In this document: positions 27,445 to 36,973 of the stretch, one piece after another
How positions within the stretch are numbered: position 1 is the first letter of the stretch
Layout of the letters: every line of letters starts with the position of its first letter
Source: Nereida sp. MMG025
GTDB taxonomy: Bacteria > Pseudomonadota > Alphaproteobacteria > Rhodobacterales > Rhodobacteraceae
Direction: 5' to 3'
DNA: 64,000 nt
Assembly (NCBI RefSeq): GCF_021654165.1
Contig: NZ_JAKFZN010000003.1
Coordinates: forward strand, 310,001 to 374,000
The notes under the pieces: generated by a model
Told to the model about the DNA's origin: nothing
The model's input: only the letters and a program-made list of their open reading frames with translations
The model's database searches: none
Translations under genes and position numbers: made by a program

Positions 27445-29974
27445 CATCGCGGCTCAGCCCGTCTTTGGCCAATATGCGCCGAAGGGCGGCCTGCATCTTG
27501 GCTTGACGGTCTGCATCCCACATCGGCCAAGTCTCAAAGGCGCTGGTCATCCGCGCGGTTGTCTGCGGGTTGATGCCATCCAGCGTGATCAGCCAGTCTG
27601 CCAAAAGGTCATAGCCGCTGCCTGACGCGTGATGGAACGCGGCTGTGTTGGCGGCAAACGATCCCAAGGTCGCGCGGAAACGGTTGGGGTTTTTTGCAGT
27701 GAAATCAGCGTGCTGCGTCAGATCACTGGTCACCTGTGCGGCCGTATCGGCAGGCGACAGGCTGGCTTGCAGGCCGAACCATTTATCAATCACCAGACGT
27801 TCGTGCTGCCATTGTGTGTAAAACGCATCCAGCGCCGCGTCGCCTTTGCCCGCACGGACCAAGGCGCCCAGTGCGGCAAGCTGCTGCGTCATATTCGTGG
27901 CCCCGTCGAACTGTGCTTGGGCTTGCGCGCCGCTGTCCAGCCGCGTGATCAATCCAAGCACGCGGTTGGCCAATGCGCGGTGGCCTGCTTGGGTCGCATC
28001 GGGCTGATAGGCGGCTGATACCTGGTGGTCGGCATAAAGGCGCGGCAGGCTGTCCTGGCAGTGTTCGGCCAGCATTTGCGCAAATGTCTCGCAGGCGTCA
28101 TCAATGGCCGATGGGTCAGGTGTCTGGCCTTGGGTTTTGATGTGGCCGGCAAGCTCCATCACGCTTGGCACCCCCGCACACAGTGCACGGAACGCAGGGT
28201 CTGTGTCCTCGTTGCGGATCATCTGACGCCACGCATCAAGGTAGGCGGTGGCGGGCGGTGTGCCGTCCAACGCCATCGCAGATAGGGTCTCCAACGCCAG
28301 CTCGCGCGCTGCCTCCCACGCATTGAACGGGTCGCTGTCGTGGGCCATTTGCACAAGGCGCGTGTCGTCCAGCGCGCTGCGGTCCAAGACAACAGGGGCG
28401 GAAAAGCCACGCAGGACCGATGGGATTGGCTTGGCGGCTACGCCTTCAAACCGCAGGCTGTCTTGGGTTTTTGTCAGCTCGAATATCTGTTCGGGCGCGA
28501 TTGTTTTGCCGTGTCTGTCTAGCAGCGCCACTGCGATGGGGATGACCCTTGGGGCTTTGTCCACCTCGCCCGGTGTGGCGGGGGTCTGTTGGTCAAAATG
28601 CAAGGTGTAGCTGCCATCTTCATAGCTGTCGTGCACAGTGACATGCGGCGTGCCAGCAGATTGATACCACAGCTTGAATTGCGCCAGATCGCGGCCCGTG
28701 CTGTCCTCAAATACCGTTAACCAGTCTTCGATGGTGCAGGCCTGACCGTCGTGGCGCGCGAAATAAAGATCAAGCGACTTTGCATAGGCGTCATCGCCCA
28801 CCATAAGCTTGAGCATACGGATGACCTCGGCGCCTTTTTCATAGACGGTTGCGGTGTAGAAATTGTTGATCTCGACAAAGCTTTCGGGTCGAACGGGGTG
28901 CGCCAAGGGGCCCGCGTCCTCGCGGAACTGCCGCGCGCGCAGGGCCTGCACATCATTGATCCGCGCCACTGCCGCGCTGCGCATATCGGCGGTGAATTGT
29001 TGGTCGCGAAACACCGTAAGCCCTTCTTTCAGACACAGCTGGAACCAATCGCGACAGGTGATGCGGTTGCCGGTCCAGTTGTGGAAATACTCATGCGCGA
29101 TAATGGCCTCGATCCGCTCAAAGTTGGCATCGGTCGCGGTTTCAGGGCTGGCCAGAACCGCCGAAGAGTTGAAAATGTTCAAGCCCTTGTTTTCCATTGC
29201 GCCCATATTGAAGTCATCGACAGCCACAATGTTGAAAATATCCAAGTCATAGGCGCGGCCGTAAACCTGCTCGTCCCACGTCATTGACGCCTTAAGCGCT
29301 TCCATCCCGAAGGCGCATTTGTCGATGTCGGCGGCGCGCACATAGATATTGAGCGCCACATCGCGGCCGTCCATTGTAGTGAAGCTGTCAGAATGCGCGA
29401 CCAGATCGCCCGCAACCAAGGCAAACAGATACGCAGGTTTGGGCCAGGGGTCATGCCATTCCGCCCAACCGTCCCCTTGCGCCACGGGGTTGCCGTTGGA
29501 CAAAAGCACGGGCAGATCGCTTTCAACGCGCACGGTGAACACGCCCATCACATCGGGGCGGTCGGGGTAATAGGTGATGCGGCGAAAGCCTTCGGCCTCG
29601 CATTGTGTGCAGAACATGCCGTTCGACAGATAAAGCCCTTCCAGCGCGGTGTTGGCCGCGGGATCAATCTCGACCTCGGCTTCAAAGACAAAAGGCGCGT
29701 CTGGCACCTCAAGCGTTAGGCCTTTGTCGGTCACAACTGGCGTTACGGGGGCGCCGTCCAGCTTGGCCCATTTCAAATCAGGCCCTTCGCCATGCAGAAA
29801 AAACCGTTTGTCTGTGGCCTCTGGATTGGGCCGAAACGCGATTTTGCTGATGACCCGCGTGGCAGAGGGCGACAGTTTGAATGTCAGATGAACCGTCTCC
29901 AACAGATATGCAGGGGGCTGGTAGTCCGCCAGATAGATGGTTTCAGGGGCGGTCGCGGCGCTTGCGTCTTTCAT
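27407..29974 (-). CDS. pepN: Aminopeptidase N (M1 family)
   Basis: This zinc aminopeptidase of 855 residues carries out the final cytoplasmic steps of peptide breakdown. The exopeptidase motif GAMEN is at 258-262, the zinc motif HEYFH at 294-298 and the third ligand Glu in LKEGLT at about 317. The ATG at 29974 gives the usual KDASAATAPETIYLADYQPP N-terminus with CGGAG upstream; the longer frame to 30031 is rejected. It is divergent from the photolyase gene (74 bases). Confidence 0.95.
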   Translation of the reverse strand: MKDASAATAPETIYLADYQPPAYLLETVHLTFKLSPSATRVISKIAFRPNPEATDKRFFLHGEGPDLKWAKLDGAPVTPVVTDKGLTLEVPDAPFVFEAEVEIDPAANTALEGLYLSNGMFCTQCEAEGFRRITYYPDRPDVMGVFTVRVESDLPVLLSNGNPVAQGDGWAEWHDPWPKPAYLFALVAGDLVAHSDSFTTMDGRDVALNIYVRAADIDKCAFGMEALKASMTWDEQVYGRAYDLDIFNIVAVDDFNMGAMENKGLNIFNSSAVLASPETATDANFERIEAIIAHEYFHNWTGNRITCRDWFQLCLKEGLTVFRDQQFTADMRSAAVARINDVQALRARQFREDAGPLAHPVRPESFVEINNFYTATVYEKGAEVIRMLKLMVGDDAYAKSLDLYFARHDGQACTIEDWLTVFEDSTGRDLAQFKLWYQSAGTPHVTVHDSYEDGSYTLHFDQQTPATPGEVDKAPRVIPIAVALLDRHGKTIAPEQIFELTKTQDSLRFEGVAAKPIPSVLRGFSAPVVLDRSALDDTRLVQMAHDSDPFNAWEAARELALETLSAMALDGTPPATAYLDAWRQMIRNEDTDPAFRALCAGVPSVMELAGHIKTQGQTPDPSAIDDACETFAQMLAEHCQDSLPRLYADHQVSAAYQPDATQAGHRALANRVLGLITRLDSGAQAQAQFDGATNMTQQLAALGALVRAGKGDAALDAFYTQWQHERLVIDKWFGLQASLSPADTAAQVTSDLTQHADFTAKNPNRFRATLGSFAANTAAFHHASGSGYDLLADWLITLDGINPQTTARMTSAFETWPMWDADRQAKMQAALRRILAKDGLSRDVTEMVTRILPDP

Positions 29975-30048
29975 GGGAACTCCGATTTGGTTGGCCAAAG
30001 GGTAGGGCGGTGCTTGGCGGGCGTCCAGCACGGTTTATATGCTTTGGC

Positions 30049-31533
30049 ATGGAAGTGATCTGGTTCAAACGCGATCTTCGGGTTGAAGACAACGCAGCCC
30101 TTGCAACGGCAGGGGCAGGTGCTGTGCCGCTTTATATTATCGAGCCTGAATACTGGCGCTTGCCTGACACATCCGCACGGCAATACGCATTTTTGGCTGA
30201 GGCGTTGAACGGCTTGCGCGATGATCTGGGCCAACTTGGGGCGCCGCTGATTGTGCGGGTGGGTGATGCGGTTGATGTACTTGATGCGCTGCATGCCACC
30301 CACGGGCTGACACGACTGATCAGTCATGAAGAAACGGGCAACCGTTGGACATTCGCCCGTGACAGGGCGGTGGCTGCATGGGCAAAAGGCAAGGGTATTC
30401 AATGGCTTGAGCTGCCAAACTCTGGTGTTGTGCGGCGGTTGGACAACCGCGATGGATGGGCCAGGCACCGCGACGCGGTGATGCGCCAGCCGCAGATTGC
30501 GCCGCCCAACCTGCGCCCGCATGATCTGGATCTTGGTGGTGTGCCGATGCTGCGTGATCTGGGGCTGACGGATGATTGTGCGCACCGTCAACGCGGTGGC
30601 CGGGCCGAGGCGCTGTCGCTGCTTGGCGGATTTCTGACAGAGCGGGGCCACAGCTATCGCAGCGCCATGTCATCGCCGCTGGCGGGGGAATGGGCTTGTT
30701 CGCGCCTCAGCCCGCATTTCGCCTTTGGTACGTTGTCTATCCGCGAGGCCGTGCAGGCCGGCCAAGCACGTGCAGCCGAGGTGAAAGGCACCCGCAGCAG
30801 CTGGATCGGCAGCCTGCGCAGTTTTCAAAGCCGCCTTGCGTGGCGCGATCACTTTATCCAAAAGCTGGAGGACGAGCCGCGCATCGAAACCCGTGCGCTG
30901 CACACCGCTTATGAAAACCTGCGCCCCAAGATGCCTGACGCGGACCGCCTGCATGCTTGGGAAAACGGCGAAACGGGTCTGCCATTCGTCGATGCTTGCA
31001 TGCGGTTTTTGCACGCAACAGGCTGGCTGAATTTCCGTATGCGCAGCATGGTGATGGCCGTGGCGTCCTATCACCTGTGGCTCGATTGGCGGCATACGGG
31101 ACCGCATCTGGCGCGGATGTTCACTGATTATGAACCAGGTATTCACTGGTCGCAGGTGCAGATGCAATCGGGCACCACGGGGATGAACACAATCCGCATT
31201 TATAACCCCGTCAAACAGGGCCAGGATCAGGACCCAGACGGCATTTTTACGCGGCGCTGGTGCCCCGAATTGGCGGATGTCCCTGACAGGTTTTTGCAAG
31301 AACCATGGGCGTGGGAAGGGGCCGCGCGCTTGCGCTATCCTGCGCCGATTGTCGATGTGAAGGCCGCCGCCAAAGCCGCGCGCGAAGCCGTTTGGGCCGT
31401 GCGCAGGGGTGATGCGTTTTGGAACGAAGCCCAACAAGTAGTGAAAAAGCACGCCAGCCGAAAAAAGGACCGCGGATTTCAACGCGATCCGATCAAGAAA
31501 CCTGCTGCTGAACAACTGAAGTTTGATCTCTGA
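30049..31533 (+). CDS. Cryptochrome/DNA photolyase family protein
   Basis: The 494-residue protein has an N-terminal photolyase alpha/beta domain ([17 protein letters not shown]) and a C-terminal FAD domain with [29 protein letters not shown], the [24 protein letters not shown] stretch read in parts, and [13 protein letters not shown]. It could repair UV lesions or act as a blue-light sensor; the sequence does not settle which. The ATG at 30049 is chosen because IWFKRDLR must be N-terminal. The stop is one base before the DUF2256 gene. Confidence 0.9.
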   Translation: MEVIWFKRDLRVEDNAALATAGAGAVPLYIIEPEYWRLPDTSARQYAFLAEALNGLRDDLGQLGAPLIVRVGDAVDVLDALHATHGLTRLISHEETGNRWTFARDRAVAAWAKGKGIQWLELPNSGVVRRLDNRDGWARHRDAVMRQPQIAPPNLRPHDLDLGGVPMLRDLGLTDDCAHRQRGGRAEALSLLGGFLTERGHSYRSAMSSPLAGEWACSRLSPHFAFGTLSIREAVQAGQARAAEVKGTRSSWIGSLRSFQSRLAWRDHFIQKLEDEPRIETRALHTAYENLRPKMPDADRLHAWENGETGLPFVDACMRFLHATGWLNFRMRSMVMAVASYHLWLDWRHTGPHLARMFTDYEPGIHWSQVQMQSGTTGMNTIRIYNPVKQGQDQDPDGIFTRRWCPELADVPDRFLQEPWAWEGAARLRYPAPIVDVKAAAKAAREAVWAVRRGDAFWNEAQQVVKKHASRKKDRGFQRDPIKKPAAEQLKFDL

Positions 31534-31534
31534 C

Positions 31535-31702
31535 ATGCCGAAAATGCGCAAGAAATCCGATCTGCCAAGCAAAGACTGCGCCCAATGCGGGCTGCCGTTC
31601 ACATGGCGCAAGAAATGGGCCAAGGTTTGGGACGAGGTGCGCTATTGTTCCGACCGCTGCAGGGCGGCTTCCAAGAAAAAAGCGAAAGAGCCTCAAACGT
31701 GA
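31535..31702 (+). CDS. DUF2256 small Cys-rich protein
   Basis: This 55-residue protein (start [13 protein letters not shown]) has a CxxC (CAQCG) and a second Cys pair (YCSDRC) separated by [12 protein letters not shown], a zinc-ribbon-like layout typical of DUF2256. It begins one base after the photolyase stop, so it is almost certainly cotranscribed. DUF2256 genes are often next to photolyase/cryptochrome genes, which suggests a partnership, but no biochemical function is established. It is short and easily missed by length filters. Confidence 0.85.
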   Translation: MPKMRKKSDLPSKDCAQCGLPFTWRKKWAKVWDEVRYCSDRCRAASKKKAKEPQT

Positions 31703-31703
31703 T

Positions 31704-31722
31704 TGGTCAAAAATTTTGACCA
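31704..31722. promoter_or_regulatory. 19-bp palindromic candidate operator upstream of malate synthase
   Basis: TGGTCAAAA (31704-31712) and TTTTGACCA (31714-31722) are exact inverted copies around a single A. The site starts two bases after the DUF2256 stop and lies 80 bases before the malate synthase ATG. TGGTC...GACCA half-sites are typical of GntR/FadR-type regulators. The lack of G/C in the loop-proximal part argues against a terminator. Confidence 0.55.
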
Positions 31723-31801
31723 GCGCTGTTGCCTATCGGAAACTTCTTTCCTAATCATCCACCCAACCTAGAATACCATGGAATACAATGAGGGGGCCGA
31801 G

Positions 31802-33943
31802 ATGGCGCAACGGATCGACAAACACGGGCTGAAGGTTGATAGCCAACTGGCGGATTTCATCGACACACAGGCGCTGGTTGGCACGGGACTTGATGGTGAT
31901 GCCTTTTGGAAGGGGTTCTCGGAGCTGCTGCATGAATTCGGCCCGAAGAATCGCGCGCTTTTGGAAAAACGCAGCACCCTTCAGTCACAGATTGACGACT
32001 ACCACAAAGCCAAACGCAACCAGCCGCATGACCGTGACGATTATGAACGGTTCCTGACCGAGATTGGCTACATGGTGCCGGAGAGTGGTGATTTCGAGAT
32101 TGATACCGCCAACGTCGATCCCGAAATCGCAAGCGTTGCAGGCCCGCAGCTTGTGGTACCGATCACCAATGCCCGCTTTGCCCTGAATGCAGCCAATGCG
32201 CGGTGGGGCAGCCTTTATGACGGGCTCTACGGCACCGATGCCATGGGCGCGCTGCCGCCCAAGGGCGGCTATGATCGTGGTCACGGTGCGCGTGTTGTTG
32301 CGCGGGCGCGGGTCTTTTTGGATGCGACCTTCCCGATTGAAGGCAGCAGCCACGCGGATGTGCGCCGCTACTACGTGGACAAGGGCGTATTGCTGATCGA
32401 CGATATGCCGCTGAAAAACCCCGCGCAGTTTGTGGGATATCGCGGCAATCCCAAAGCGCCAGATGCGGTTATCCTGCGCAACAACGGGTTGCACGTAGAG
32501 TTGATTTTCGACCGCGCCCATCCCATTGGCAGCCGCGATCAGGCTTTGTTGGCCGATGTGCGTCTGGAAAGCGCGCTATCAGCAATTATGGACTGCGAAG
32601 ATTCGGTGGCCTGTGTGGATGCGGAAGACAAGGTTCTCGCCTACTCTAACTGGCTTGGGTTAATGAAAGGTGAACTGAGCGAAACTTTCGTCAAAAACGG
32701 CGCGGAAATGACCCGTAAGCTGAATGGCGACCTTGGATTTACGGCCCCCGACGGCACAGCGCAGACGCTCAAAGGACGCGCGTTGTTGTGGGTGCGCAAT
32801 GTCGGCCATCTGATGACAAACCCCGCGATCCTTGACCGTGACGGCAACGAGGTGTTCGAGGGGTTGATGGACGGCATGATCACCACGCTGATCGCCATGC
32901 ATGACCTGCAACGCGAGGGGGGCAACAGCGCCCATGGTTCGGTTTATGTGGTGAAACCCAAGATGCACGGCCCCGAAGAAGTTGCCTTTGCCGTGGCCAG
33001 TTTCGATCATATCGAAAAGGTGCTTGGTCTGCCGCAAAACACTGTAAAGATTGGGATTATGGATGAGGAACGCCGCACGACGGTGAACCTCAAGGAATGT
33101 ATTCGCGCGGCGAAATCGCGGGTGGCGTTTATCAATACGGGCTTTCTTGATCGCACAGGTGACGAGATCCACACCAGCATGGAGGCGGGGCCTTTCAGCC
33201 GCAAAGACTTTATCAAGCGCAAGGCGTGGATCGGGGCCTATGAGAACCAGAACGTGGACATCGGGCTTGAATGCGGGTTGAGCGGCAAAGCGCAGATCGG
33301 CAAAGGCATGTGGGCCATGCCCGATATGATGGCGGCGATGATCGAACAGAAGATCGAACACCCCAAATCGGGTGCGAATTGTGCATGGGTGCCAAGCCCC
33401 ACAGCGGCCACGCTTCATGCCCTGCACTATCACCAGATTGATGTCTTTGCGGTTCAGGAAAAGCTGAAAAAACAAGGGCGTAGGGCCTATGTTTCAACTG
33501 TTTTGGACATTCCGTTGGCCACCTATCGCCGGTGGAGCGAAGATCAGATCATGCGCGAGGTGGAAAACAACGCACAAGGTATCCTTGGATATGTGGTGCG
33601 TTGGATTGATCAGGGTGTGGGGTGCTCGAAAGTCCCTGATATCAATGACGTAGGCCTGATGGAGGACCGCGCGACCTGTCGGATCAGCTCGCAAGCCCTG
33701 GCAAACTGGCTGCATCACGAGGTGGTCAGTCATGATCAGGTCATTGGGGCGATGCAGAAAATGGCCGAGGTTGTGGACCGTCAGAACGCGGGCGATGCGG
33801 CCTATAAACCGATGGCGCCGTCGTTTGACGGGGTGGCGTTTAAAGCGGCCTGCGAGCTGGTGTTTGAAGGGCGCGACCAGCCGTCGGGTTACACCGAGCC
33901 TGTGTTGCACCGCCGTCGTTTGGAACTGAAAGCATCACTTTAA
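31802..33943 (+). CDS. glcB: Malate synthase G
   Basis: This enzyme condenses glyoxylate with acetyl-CoA to malate in the glyoxylate shunt. The 713-residue product has the G-isoform length and the segments [49 protein letters not shown] and [18 protein letters not shown] of the TIM-barrel core. The frame starts at 31778, but AGGGGG precedes the ATG at 31802 and gives the expected [12 protein letters not shown] start. A palindrome 80 bases upstream probably regulates it. A GlcG/HbpS-like gene follows after 13 bases. No isocitrate lyase gene is nearby. Confidence 0.96.
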   Translation: MAQRIDKHGLKVDSQLADFIDTQALVGTGLDGDAFWKGFSELLHEFGPKNRALLEKRSTLQSQIDDYHKAKRNQPHDRDDYERFLTEIGYMVPESGDFEIDTANVDPEIASVAGPQLVVPITNARFALNAANARWGSLYDGLYGTDAMGALPPKGGYDRGHGARVVARARVFLDATFPIEGSSHADVRRYYVDKGVLLIDDMPLKNPAQFVGYRGNPKAPDAVILRNNGLHVELIFDRAHPIGSRDQALLADVRLESALSAIMDCEDSVACVDAEDKVLAYSNWLGLMKGELSETFVKNGAEMTRKLNGDLGFTAPDGTAQTLKGRALLWVRNVGHLMTNPAILDRDGNEVFEGLMDGMITTLIAMHDLQREGGNSAHGSVYVVKPKMHGPEEVAFAVASFDHIEKVLGLPQNTVKIGIMDEERRTTVNLKECIRAAKSRVAFINTGFLDRTGDEIHTSMEAGPFSRKDFIKRKAWIGAYENQNVDIGLECGLSGKAQIGKGMWAMPDMMAAMIEQKIEHPKSGANCAWVPSPTAATLHALHYHQIDVFAVQEKLKKQGRRAYVSTVLDIPLATYRRWSEDQIMREVENNAQGILGYVVRWIDQGVGCSKVPDINDVGLMEDRATCRISSQALANWLHHEVVSHDQVIGAMQKMAEVVDRQNAGDAAYKPMAPSFDGVAFKAACELVFEGRDQPSGYTEPVLHRRRLELKASL

Positions 33944-33956
33944 GAAAGCGAGATAA

Positions 33957-34385
33957 ATGGCTGAAATATCTATCAGAAAAGCACGTCAGATCATCAAGGG
34001 CACCTTCGCAAAGGGCCGCGAGATGGACCTCAAACCCCTGTCGGTCATTGTGCTGGATGCGGGCGGTCACGTCAAAGCGTTCGAGCGTGAAGATGGCGCG
34101 GCACCGGGCCGTTTTGCGATTGCGCACGGCAAGGCGTATGGGGCGGTGATGTTGGGGATGGCGGGGACGGCGCAGATGGCGCGGGCCGAGCAACAAGCCT
34201 ATTTCATGGCGGCTGTGAACGGTGCCTATAATGGCGCCGTGATCCCCGTGCCCGGTGGCGTGCTGGTCAAAGACAAAAAAGGCAGTGTTATCGGGGCTGT
34301 AGGGGTCACGGGTGACACGTCTGACAATGACGCTGAGGCCGCTTTGGCAGGGCTGGCGCTGGCCAATCTGGATGGCGAAATCTAG
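33957..34385 (+). CDS. GlcG/HbpS-like heme-binding family protein
   Basis: The 142-residue protein matches the HbpS/GlcG fold: an N-terminal helix, PLSVIVLDAGGHVKAFEREDGA, FAIAHGKAYGAVMLGM, VPVPGG-type loop (VIPVPGGVLV) and a final GAVGVTGDTSDNDAEAALAGL. Members bind heme or small molecules; the E. coli glc operon includes glcG beside malate synthase G, which matches this gene order. It has no signal peptide. A strong terminator follows. Confidence 0.88.
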   Translation: MAEISIRKARQIIKGTFAKGREMDLKPLSVIVLDAGGHVKAFEREDGAAPGRFAIAHGKAYGAVMLGMAGTAQMARAEQQAYFMAAVNGAYNGAVIPVPGGVLVKDKKGSVIGAVGVTGDTSDNDAEAALAGLALANLDGEI

Positions 34386-34457
34386 CCAAAACGGGCTGTC
34401 CTGCGCCGTCTGCTGGGCGTATGCGCAGCGTCTGCTCCGCGTCTGACGCGATTTTCG

Positions 34458-34495
34458 AACGCTTCGCCCATTTTTTGGGCGGAGCGTTTGTTTTT
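34458..34495. terminator. Terminator after the malate synthase operon
   Basis: A 13-pair stem (AACGCTTCGCCCA / TGGGCGGAGCGTT, one G-T pair) closes a five-T loop and is followed by TGTTTTT. The run of T in the loop and the preceding ATTTT could let it act in either direction. Confidence 0.85.
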
Positions 34496-34572
34496 GCACA
34501 GGCCTGGTGCTCTTTCCCTTTCCTTTCAAGCTGATACATTCAACATCAACGGGAACACAGGATCCAAAGCGC

Positions 34573-35346
34573 ATGACACGACCGATCGTCGGTATTATCG
34601 GCAATTCATATCTGATCAATGATGAATACCCCGCTCATGCCGGTGGGACCATGAACTCTGAAGCGATTGCGCAGGTATCGGGGTGTTTGCCGCTGCTAAT
34701 CCCGTCTGATCCGCGGCTGGTGAGTGTGGCCGAGTTGATGGATGCCTGTGACGGTTTTCTGTTCACGGGCGGACGGCCCAATGTGCACCCCGAAGAATAT
34801 GGCGAGGCCGAAACGGAAGCCCATGGGGTCTTTGATCGCGCACGCGACGCCGTTGCCTTGCCGCTGATCCGCGCCTGTGTTGAGGCGGGCCAGCCCGTCT
34901 TTGGCGTGTGCCGCGGGTTTCAGGAAGTGAATGTGGCGATGGGCGGCACGCTTTATCCCGAAATCCGCGACCTGCCCGGGCGCGACAATCACCGCATGCC
35001 CCCCGATGGCACGCTGGAAGAAAAGTTTGCGCTGCGCCACACGGTTCGCTTTACCAAAGGAGGTGTCTTTGCGCGGCTGATGGGCGCTGAAGAGGTGATG
35101 ACGAACACGCTGCACGGCCAAGGCATCAAAACGGCAGGTGCGGGTGTGGTCATCGACGGCCATGCGCCCGATGGGACGCCAGAGGCGATTTATGTGGAAG
35201 GGGCCAAGGGGTTTACCCTGTCGGTGCAATGGCATCCCGAGTGGAATGCCGCCAATGATCCTGTCTCGCGGCCGCTGTTTACGGCCTTTGGCCAAGCGGT
35301 GCGGGCGTTTGCGGATGCGCGGCGGGGGCTTCGGGCCTCGGCCTAG
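34573..35346 (+). CDS. Class I glutamine amidotransferase, peptidase C26 (gamma-Glu-GABA hydrolase-like)
   Basis: This 257-residue protein has the triad of the C26 family: nucleophile Cys113 in GVCRGFQ, and the His and Glu of VQWHPEW. FTGGRPNVHPEEYG is the substrate-side loop seen in PuuD-like enzymes. It may hydrolyse gamma-glutamyl-gamma-aminobutyrate or a related amide; there are no other polyamine genes nearby, so the substrate is uncertain. The ATG at 34573 is chosen over an upstream extension because RPIVGIIGNS is the usual first strand. The stop shares a CTAG with the convergent GNAT gene. Confidence 0.88.
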   Translation: MTRPIVGIIGNSYLINDEYPAHAGGTMNSEAIAQVSGCLPLLIPSDPRLVSVAELMDACDGFLFTGGRPNVHPEEYGEAETEAHGVFDRARDAVALPLIRACVEAGQPVFGVCRGFQEVNVAMGGTLYPEIRDLPGRDNHRMPPDGTLEEKFALRHTVRFTKGGVFARLMGAEEVMTNTLHGQGIKTAGAGVVIDGHAPDGTPEAIYVEGAKGFTLSVQWHPEWNAANDPVSRPLFTAFGQAVRAFADARRGLRASA

Positions 35347-35789
35347 CGGTGCAATTCCATCTGAAAATTGGTGATCCACTGGCCGTGGCGTTCGACCTTT
35401 TGGGCCGCAACCTCGTGCCAGCCGTGTTTGAGAAAAAACGGGCGTGACAGGTGACTGGCCTCAGTGGTCAGGTGGGGGGCTGTGTTATCTTGCAAGGCCG
35501 CTTGGTAGAGCATTGTGGCGATGCCTTGGCGGGCGTGGCTTGGGGCGGTGTAGAGAAAATCCAGATACCCGTGATCGGCCAGCGTGATAAAGCCACATAG
35601 GTTTGGGGCATGTGCGGTCAGGGTCATCTGCTGGCCCAGAGTGTCGGGCCAATCGGTGGGCATATCGGGCGAGGGCGCCCAAGCGTGCAAATGCCGTTTG
35701 GGGTAATCGCGGGCGGCGGTCTGGTGCACGGCCTGATAAAAGACCCCGTAGCAGGCCGCTGCATCGCAAGGCTGGTAGGGGCGGATCAT
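35343..35789 (-). CDS. GNAT family N-acetyltransferase
   Basis: The 148-residue protein starts MIRPYQPCDAAACYGVF. The acetyl-CoA loop region YTAPSHARQGIATMLYQAAL carries the R-x-x-G-x-A motif. The C-terminus (FFLKHGWHEVAAQKVERHG) matches the family's final beta strands. The acceptor is unknown. The ATG overlaps the kynureninase stop (ATGA), so the two are coupled; an acetyltransferase after kynureninase might act on a kynurenine-related amine, but that is speculation. Confidence 0.87.
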   Translation of the reverse strand: MIRPYQPCDAAACYGVFYQAVHQTAARDYPKRHLHAWAPSPDMPTDWPDTLGQQMTLTAHAPNLCGFITLADHGYLDFLYTAPSHARQGIATMLYQAALQDNTAPHLTTEASHLSRPFFLKHGWHEVAAQKVERHGQWITNFQMELHR

Positions 35790-36973
35790 GTCACGGCGTT
35801 GCGCCTGTGAAATTCGGGGGCGTCCCAGGCGCGTGTCGTCATAATGTCTACGATGATTGCGATGGCCGCATCCACATCGCCTTCGTCGATGTAAAGCGGG
35901 GTAAAGCCGAAGCGCATGATGTCGGGGGCGCGGAAATCCCCGATCAGGCCGCGGGCGATACAAGCCTGCATGGCGGCGTAGCCGTTCTCGAAATGGAAGC
36001 TGACCTGAGAGCCACGCTGCGTCGCATCGCGCGGCGAGGCGAGGGTGAGCATGGGGCAAGCGGCCTCAACCCCCGCGATGAAGCGGTCGCATAAGGTTAC
36101 AGATTTTGCGCGCAGGGCTGCCATATCCACCGTGTCCCAGATATCAAGCGCGGCATCGAGCGCGGCCATCTGCAGAACGGGCGGCGTGCCCACGCGCATC
36201 CGTTCGATGCCGTGGCCTGCGGCGTAAGCGGGGGCAAAGGCGAAGGGGGCTTCGTGGCCAAGCCAGCCCGAAAGCGCGGGCAGGGCGGTGTCTGCGTGCT
36301 GCGGGGCCACATAGATGAAAGCGGGCGCGCCCGGGCCTGCGTTGAGGTATTTATAGGTGCAGCCCACGGCGAAATCGGCCCCGGCGGCACTCAGGTCGAC
36401 CTCGACGGCGCCCGCGGAATGGGCCAGATCCCAGATGGTGAGGATGCCTTGCGCGTGGGCGGCTTTGGTCATGGCTGCCATGTCGTGCATGCGCCCTGTG
36501 CGATAGTCGATCTGGGTGAGCATGAGCACGCCGACGTCTTTGGTAAGGTGCTTGGCCACGTCTTGGGGCGGGACGGTTTTGAGCTGGTAGTCAGGGCCGA
36601 GCGTGCGCAGCAGCCCTTCGGCCATGTAAAGGTCGGAGGGAAAGTTGCCTGTGTCGGACAGCACCACTTTGCGCCCCGTTTTGGCAAGGGCGGCGGCGAG
36701 CGCCTGATAGACTTTGATCGAGAGCGTGTCGCCTGTGGTCACATGGCCTTTGGGCGCGCCGATCAGACGACCGATGCGGTCGCCAAGGGCGGTGGGTTGG
36801 TCCATCCAGCCTGCTTTGTTCCAGCCGGTGATCAGCATCTGCCCCCATTCGTCGGTGACTGTCTGCGCGACCCGCGCGGCGGCGGTTTTGGGCAGGGGGC
36901 CAAGGGAGTTGCCATCCAGATAGATGATGTCGTCTGGCAGGTGGAACAGGGCTTTGGTGGCGGCGAAATCCAT
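35786..36973 (-). CDS. kynU: Kynureninase
   Basis: This PLP enzyme splits kynurenine into anthranilate and alanine (or 3-hydroxykynurenine into 3-hydroxyanthranilate). The 395-residue product has IYLDGNSLGPLP near the N-terminus, GDTLSIKVYQ for phosphate binding, WDLAHSAGA with the Asp182 that pairs with the PLP ring nitrogen, and Lys208 in CTYKYLNAGPGAP as the Schiff-base lysine. The ATG at 36973 has a G-rich site (GGGGGGCAA); a GTG one codon earlier is possible. It overlaps the SDR stop and the GNAT start. kynA and kynB are not in the window. Confidence 0.95.
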   Translation of the reverse strand: MDFAATKALFHLPDDIIYLDGNSLGPLPKTAAARVAQTVTDEWGQMLITGWNKAGWMDQPTALGDRIGRLIGAPKGHVTTGDTLSIKVYQALAAALAKTGRKVVLSDTGNFPSDLYMAEGLLRTLGPDYQLKTVPPQDVAKHLTKDVGVLMLTQIDYRTGRMHDMAAMTKAAHAQGILTIWDLAHSAGAVEVDLSAAGADFAVGCTYKYLNAGPGAPAFIYVAPQHADTALPALSGWLGHEAPFAFAPAYAAGHGIERMRVGTPPVLQMAALDAALDIWDTVDMAALRAKSVTLCDRFIAGVEAACPMLTLASPRDATQRGSQVSFHFENGYAAMQACIARGLIGDFRAPDIMRFGFTPLYIDEGDVDAAIAIIVDIMTTRAWDAPEFHRRNAVT

